From assembly GCA_002162875.1 (NCBI GenBank), contig MABA01000008.1, forward strand, positions 248,001 through 312,000: a stretch of 64,000 nucleotides of DNA. Direction: 5' to 3'. Shown one piece after another: positions 61,707-64,000 of this stretch (position 1 is the stretch's first letter; every line of letters begins with the position of its first letter). A model generated the notes under the pieces. That model was not told where the DNA came from and ran no database searches. It saw only the letters and a program-made list of their open reading frames with translations. The stretch comes from Rhodobacterales bacterium 52_120_T64. GTDB lineage: Bacteria > Pseudomonadota > Alphaproteobacteria > Rhodobacterales > Rhodobacteraceae. Position numbers and translations under genes: made by a program.

Positions 61707-63479
61707 ATGACCGAGTCAACATCTACAACTTACCAAGTTCTAGCCCGCAAATATCGTCCCGAGACCTTTACGGATCTTATCGGTCAAGACGCCATGGTAC
61801 GGACGTTGAAAAACGCGTTTGAGGCTGATCGTATTGCGCATGCGTTCATCATGACAGGTATTCGTGGGACAGGTAAAACCACCACAGCGAGGATTATCGC
61901 TAAGGGTTTGAACTGCGTTGGGCCGGATGGCAATGGCGGCCCGACTATCGAACCTTGCGGGGTTTGTGACCAGTGTGTTTCGATCCGCGAGGGACGGCAC
62001 GTTGATGTGATGGAAATGGACGCCGCCTCGCGTACGGGCGTCGGGGACATCCGCGAAATTATCGAGAGTGTGCATTATCGCGCGGCCTCTGCCCGCTATA
62101 AAGTGTACATCATCGACGAGGTGCACATGTTGTCCACGTCGGCCTTCAACGCGCTGTTGAAGACGCTGGAGGAACCGCCCGCGCATGTGAAGTTCATCTT
62201 TGCCACAACAGAAATCCGTAAGGTTCCGGTGACGGTGCTTTCGCGGTGTCAGCGCTTTGATCTGCGTCGGATAGAGCCGGAAGTGATGATCAGTCATTTG
62301 CGCGAATTGGCCGACAAGGAAAACGCAAAGATCACTGATGATGCTTTGGCGTTAATAACTCGCGCGTCTGAAGGATCAGTTCGGGATGCGCAATCTTTGC
62401 TGGATCAGGCGATCGCACATGGGGCGGGGGAAACTTCGGCTGACCAAATACGTTCGATGCTTGGATTGGCGGACCGTGGACGCGTGCTGGATTTGTTCGA
62501 TATGATTATGCGCGGCGATGCGGCGGGGGCATTGAACGAGATATCCTCGCAGTATGCCGATGGCGCTGACCCAGTTGCCGTTTTACGTGATCTTGCGGAG
62601 GTGACCCATTGGGTAAGCGTAGTGCAAATCTCGCCCGAAGCGGCTGAAGATCCGACCGTTAACCCTGATGAGCGCGCGCGTGGTCTGACAATGGCCGAAG
62701 GTTTACCGATGCGGGCACTGACCCGTATGTGGCAGATGCTTTTGAAGGCGTTGGAGGAAGTTTCCGTTGCCCCGAATGCGATGATGTCCGCGGAGATGTC
62801 GATTATTCGCCTAACGCACGTAGCCGATATGCCTAGCCCCGAGGATTTGGTGCGCAAGCTGCAAGACGCCGCCAAACCCCCAACAGGTGGCGGGAGTGGG
62901 CGTGTGACGGGTGGTGGTGGCAACGGTGCGACAGCTGTTTCCGGTGGTGCGACCCGTTCCGTGACCCAAAGCGGTGCAACAACCATGCTGGCGGCGGAAC
63001 CGAATTTGGATGCGCTGGCGCGGTATGCTCGGTTCGAAGATGTGGTACAACTTATCCGCACACGCCGCGATATGAAGCTGCTGGTCGAGGTTGAAAACTA
63101 TGTACGGCTGGTTAAATACAGTCCGGGCCGCATTGAGTTCGAGCCAACGGACAGGGCGCCAACCAAGCTGGCCTCGCAACTGGCATCGCGGCTGCAAAAC
63201 TGGACGGGTGTACGCTGGGTAATCACGGTTGCCAATACTGGCGGCGGGAAAACCATTGGCGAGGTGAAGGATGCGCATCGCAATGATATGCATACGCAAG
63301 CTTTGGCGCATCCGTTGGTGCAATCGGTGTTGGTTGCCTTTCCGGGGGCCGAGATAAAAGATGTGCGTGGCAATGAGTTCGATGGGTCGAGCAACGAAGA
63401 TATCGTGCCGATTGATCCAGATGATGTAGACGATTTAGATGATAACTGGGATCCTCTCGATCCCTTTGGTGAGGATTAA
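61707..63479 (+). CDS. dnaX: DNA polymerase III subunit gamma/tau DnaX
   Basis: 590 aa. Clamp-loader AAA domain: LARKYRPETFTDLIGQ, Walker A GIRGTGKTTTARI, zinc-binding cysteines in CVGPDGNGG...CGVCDQC, Walker B YIIDEVHMLS and sensor TEIRKVPVTVLSRC. A Gly-rich linker (GGGSGRVTGGGGNGATA) leads to the tau C-terminal domain with an acidic tail. No obvious programmed frameshift site (A-rich heptamer) was seen, so gamma production is not assumed. Followed by ybaB after 3 bases. No SRP RNA was found upstream. Confidence 0.97.
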   Translation: MTESTSTTYQVLARKYRPETFTDLIGQDAMVRTLKNAFEADRIAHAFIMTGIRGTGKTTTARIIAKGLNCVGPDGNGGPTIEPCGVCDQCVSIREGRHVDVMEMDAASRTGVGDIREIIESVHYRAASARYKVYIIDEVHMLSTSAFNALLKTLEEPPAHVKFIFATTEIRKVPVTVLSRCQRFDLRRIEPEVMISHLRELADKENAKITDDALALITRASEGSVRDAQSLLDQAIAHGAGETSADQIRSMLGLADRGRVLDLFDMIMRGDAAGALNEISSQYADGADPVAVLRDLAEVTHWVSVVQISPEAAEDPTVNPDERARGLTMAEGLPMRALTRMWQMLLKALEEVSVAPNAMMSAEMSIIRLTHVADMPSPEDLVRKLQDAAKPPTGGGSGRVTGGGGNGATAVSGGATRSVTQSGATTMLAAEPNLDALARYARFEDVVQLIRTRRDMKLLVEVENYVRLVKYSPGRIEFEPTDRAPTKLASQLASRLQNWTGVRWVITVANTGGGKTIGEVKDAHRNDMHTQALAHPLVQSVLVAFPGAEIKDVRGNEFDGSSNEDIVPIDPDDVDDLDDNWDPLDPFGED

Positions 63480-63482
63480 AAA

Positions 63483-63830
63483 ATGCTTAAAGGTTTAGGC
63501 GGACTTGGCGATATGGCCAAGATAATGAAGCAAGCGCAGGAAATGCAGGGCAAGATTGCCGATGCGCAGGCAGCATTGGAAAACATCGAGGTTACCGGTG
63601 AATCCGGCGCTGGTATGGTGACGTGCACGGCCAATGCCAAGGGCGAATTGAAGGGGTTGAATATCGACCCGTCTTTGTTCAACGCCGATGATAAAGAAGT
63701 GGTTGAGGACTTAATCCTCGCTGCTATCAAAGACGTGCAGGCCAAAGCTGGAGAGGCGATGCAAAACGGAATGGCCGAGGCCACCGCTGGAATGAAACTG
63801 CCCGAGGGCATGAATTTTCCGGGCATGTAA
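63483..63830 (+). CDS. ybaB: YbaB/EbfC nucleoid-associated protein
   Basis: 115 aa. Helical N-terminus (LGDMAKIMKQAQEMQGKIAD), beta strands VTGESGAGMVTCTANAKGEL, then C-terminal helix with EDLILAAIKDVQAKAGEAMQ. Binds DNA as a dimer; standard neighbour between dnaX and recR. Its stop abuts the recR start. Confidence 0.96.
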   Translation: MLKGLGGLGDMAKIMKQAQEMQGKIADAQAALENIEVTGESGAGMVTCTANAKGELKGLNIDPSLFNADDKEVVEDLILAAIKDVQAKAGEAMQNGMAEATAGMKLPEGMNFPGM

Positions 63831-64000
63831 ATGCCTGATAGCGCAGGTAAAGAGATTGACCAACTGATCGGGCTGATGGCGAAATTGCCCGGCCTCGGCC
63901 CGCGTTCAGCGCGGCGTGCGGTGTTGCAATTAATCAAGAAGCGAACATTACTGTTGGAGCCATTGGCGCGTTCCATGGCTGAAGTTGCGGCTACTGCGCG
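63831..64000 (+). CDS. recR: Recombination protein RecR (5' part only)
   Basis: ATG directly after the ybaB stop. The 56 visible codons encode [20 protein letters not shown] then [20 protein letters not shown], the N-terminal helix-hairpin-helix region of RecR. The gene runs off the right edge, so the zinc finger and Toprim domain are not visible. Order dnaX-ybaB-recR is conserved in bacteria. Confidence 0.95.
   Translation, partial: MPDSAGKEIDQLIGLMAKLPGLGPRSARRAVLQLIKKRTLLLEPLARSMAEVAATA

Overview
The window is a 64 kb chromosomal piece of an alphaproteobacterium, most likely from the Rhodobacterales (Roseobacter group). I infer this from gene order and protein character: miaB-phoH-ybeY-corC-lnt-metK-trmB, a complete ybgC-tolQRAB-pal-cpoB cluster running into tilS-ftsH, ruvCAB, a small DUF1127 protein, a Hint-domain protein of the type common in Rhodobacterales, an ETHE1/Blh-type persulfide dioxygenase, and dnaX-ybaB-recR. 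No rRNA, tRNA, CRISPR array or intact prophage was seen. Most of the window is dense housekeeping sequence with short or overlapping gene junctions.

Layout. 0-9 kb (+): a partial gene, then miaB, two small exported proteins sharing a Cys/Trp motif, phoH, ybeY, corC, lnt, metK, trmB. 8.8-12 kb (+): a DksA-like zinc protein, a small helical protein, an APC permease, then a persulfide dioxygenase and a DUF442 sulfur-metabolism partner behind a promoter with an operator-like palindrome. 12-15 kb (-): folD and fhs (one-carbon metabolism). 15-24 kb (-): ftsH, tilS and the Tol-Pal envelope system. 24-26.6 kb: a degenerate, partly AT-rich patch with a transposase remnant, broken ORFs, a strong hairpin, a MarR-like regulator and a membrane protein. 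26.6-30 kb (-): a GFA protein, a conserved unknown and ruvB-ruvA-ruvC. 30-38 kb: DUF1127, prmA, msrA, an EEP-family phosphatase/nuclease, a SoxR-like regulator facing a VOC protein across a SoxR-type promoter, a second GFA protein, an MFS transporter, a class V aminotransferase with a divergent Lrp regulator, and a possible HEPN-like protein. 38-43 kb: rpsD with a structured leader, a peroxiredoxin, rlmJ, a DUF2147 pseudogene, hisA-hisF-hisE.

43-53.3 kb holds the most coherent accessory system. A PAS-LuxR regulator is divergent from a tightly packed seven-gene unit: M20 amidohydrolase, peptide-type ABC importer (binding protein, two permeases, fused double ATPase), aldehyde dehydrogenase, SDR oxidoreductase and a P1-family N-terminal-nucleophile amidohydrolase. 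It looks like an import-and-degrade pathway for an amide or unusual peptide whose substrate cannot be read from sequence. Three exact-period 11-bp tandem repeats follow it.

53.4-64 kb: gltX and nadE (-), a secreted MORN-repeat protein (+), UDP-glucose dehydrogenase and a UDP-glucuronate-epimerase-like gene (-), a Hint-domain protein (-), then dnaX, ybaB and partial recR (+).

The most useful non-coding observations are a SoxR-type promoter with 19-bp spacer (33.5 kb), a persulfide dioxygenase promoter/operator (10.6 kb), a heat-shock-like promoter before ftsH, the rpsD leader, a TTG-initiated metK whose Shine-Dalgarno can fold into a hairpin, and a 24-codon chorismate-mutase-like remnant before folD.
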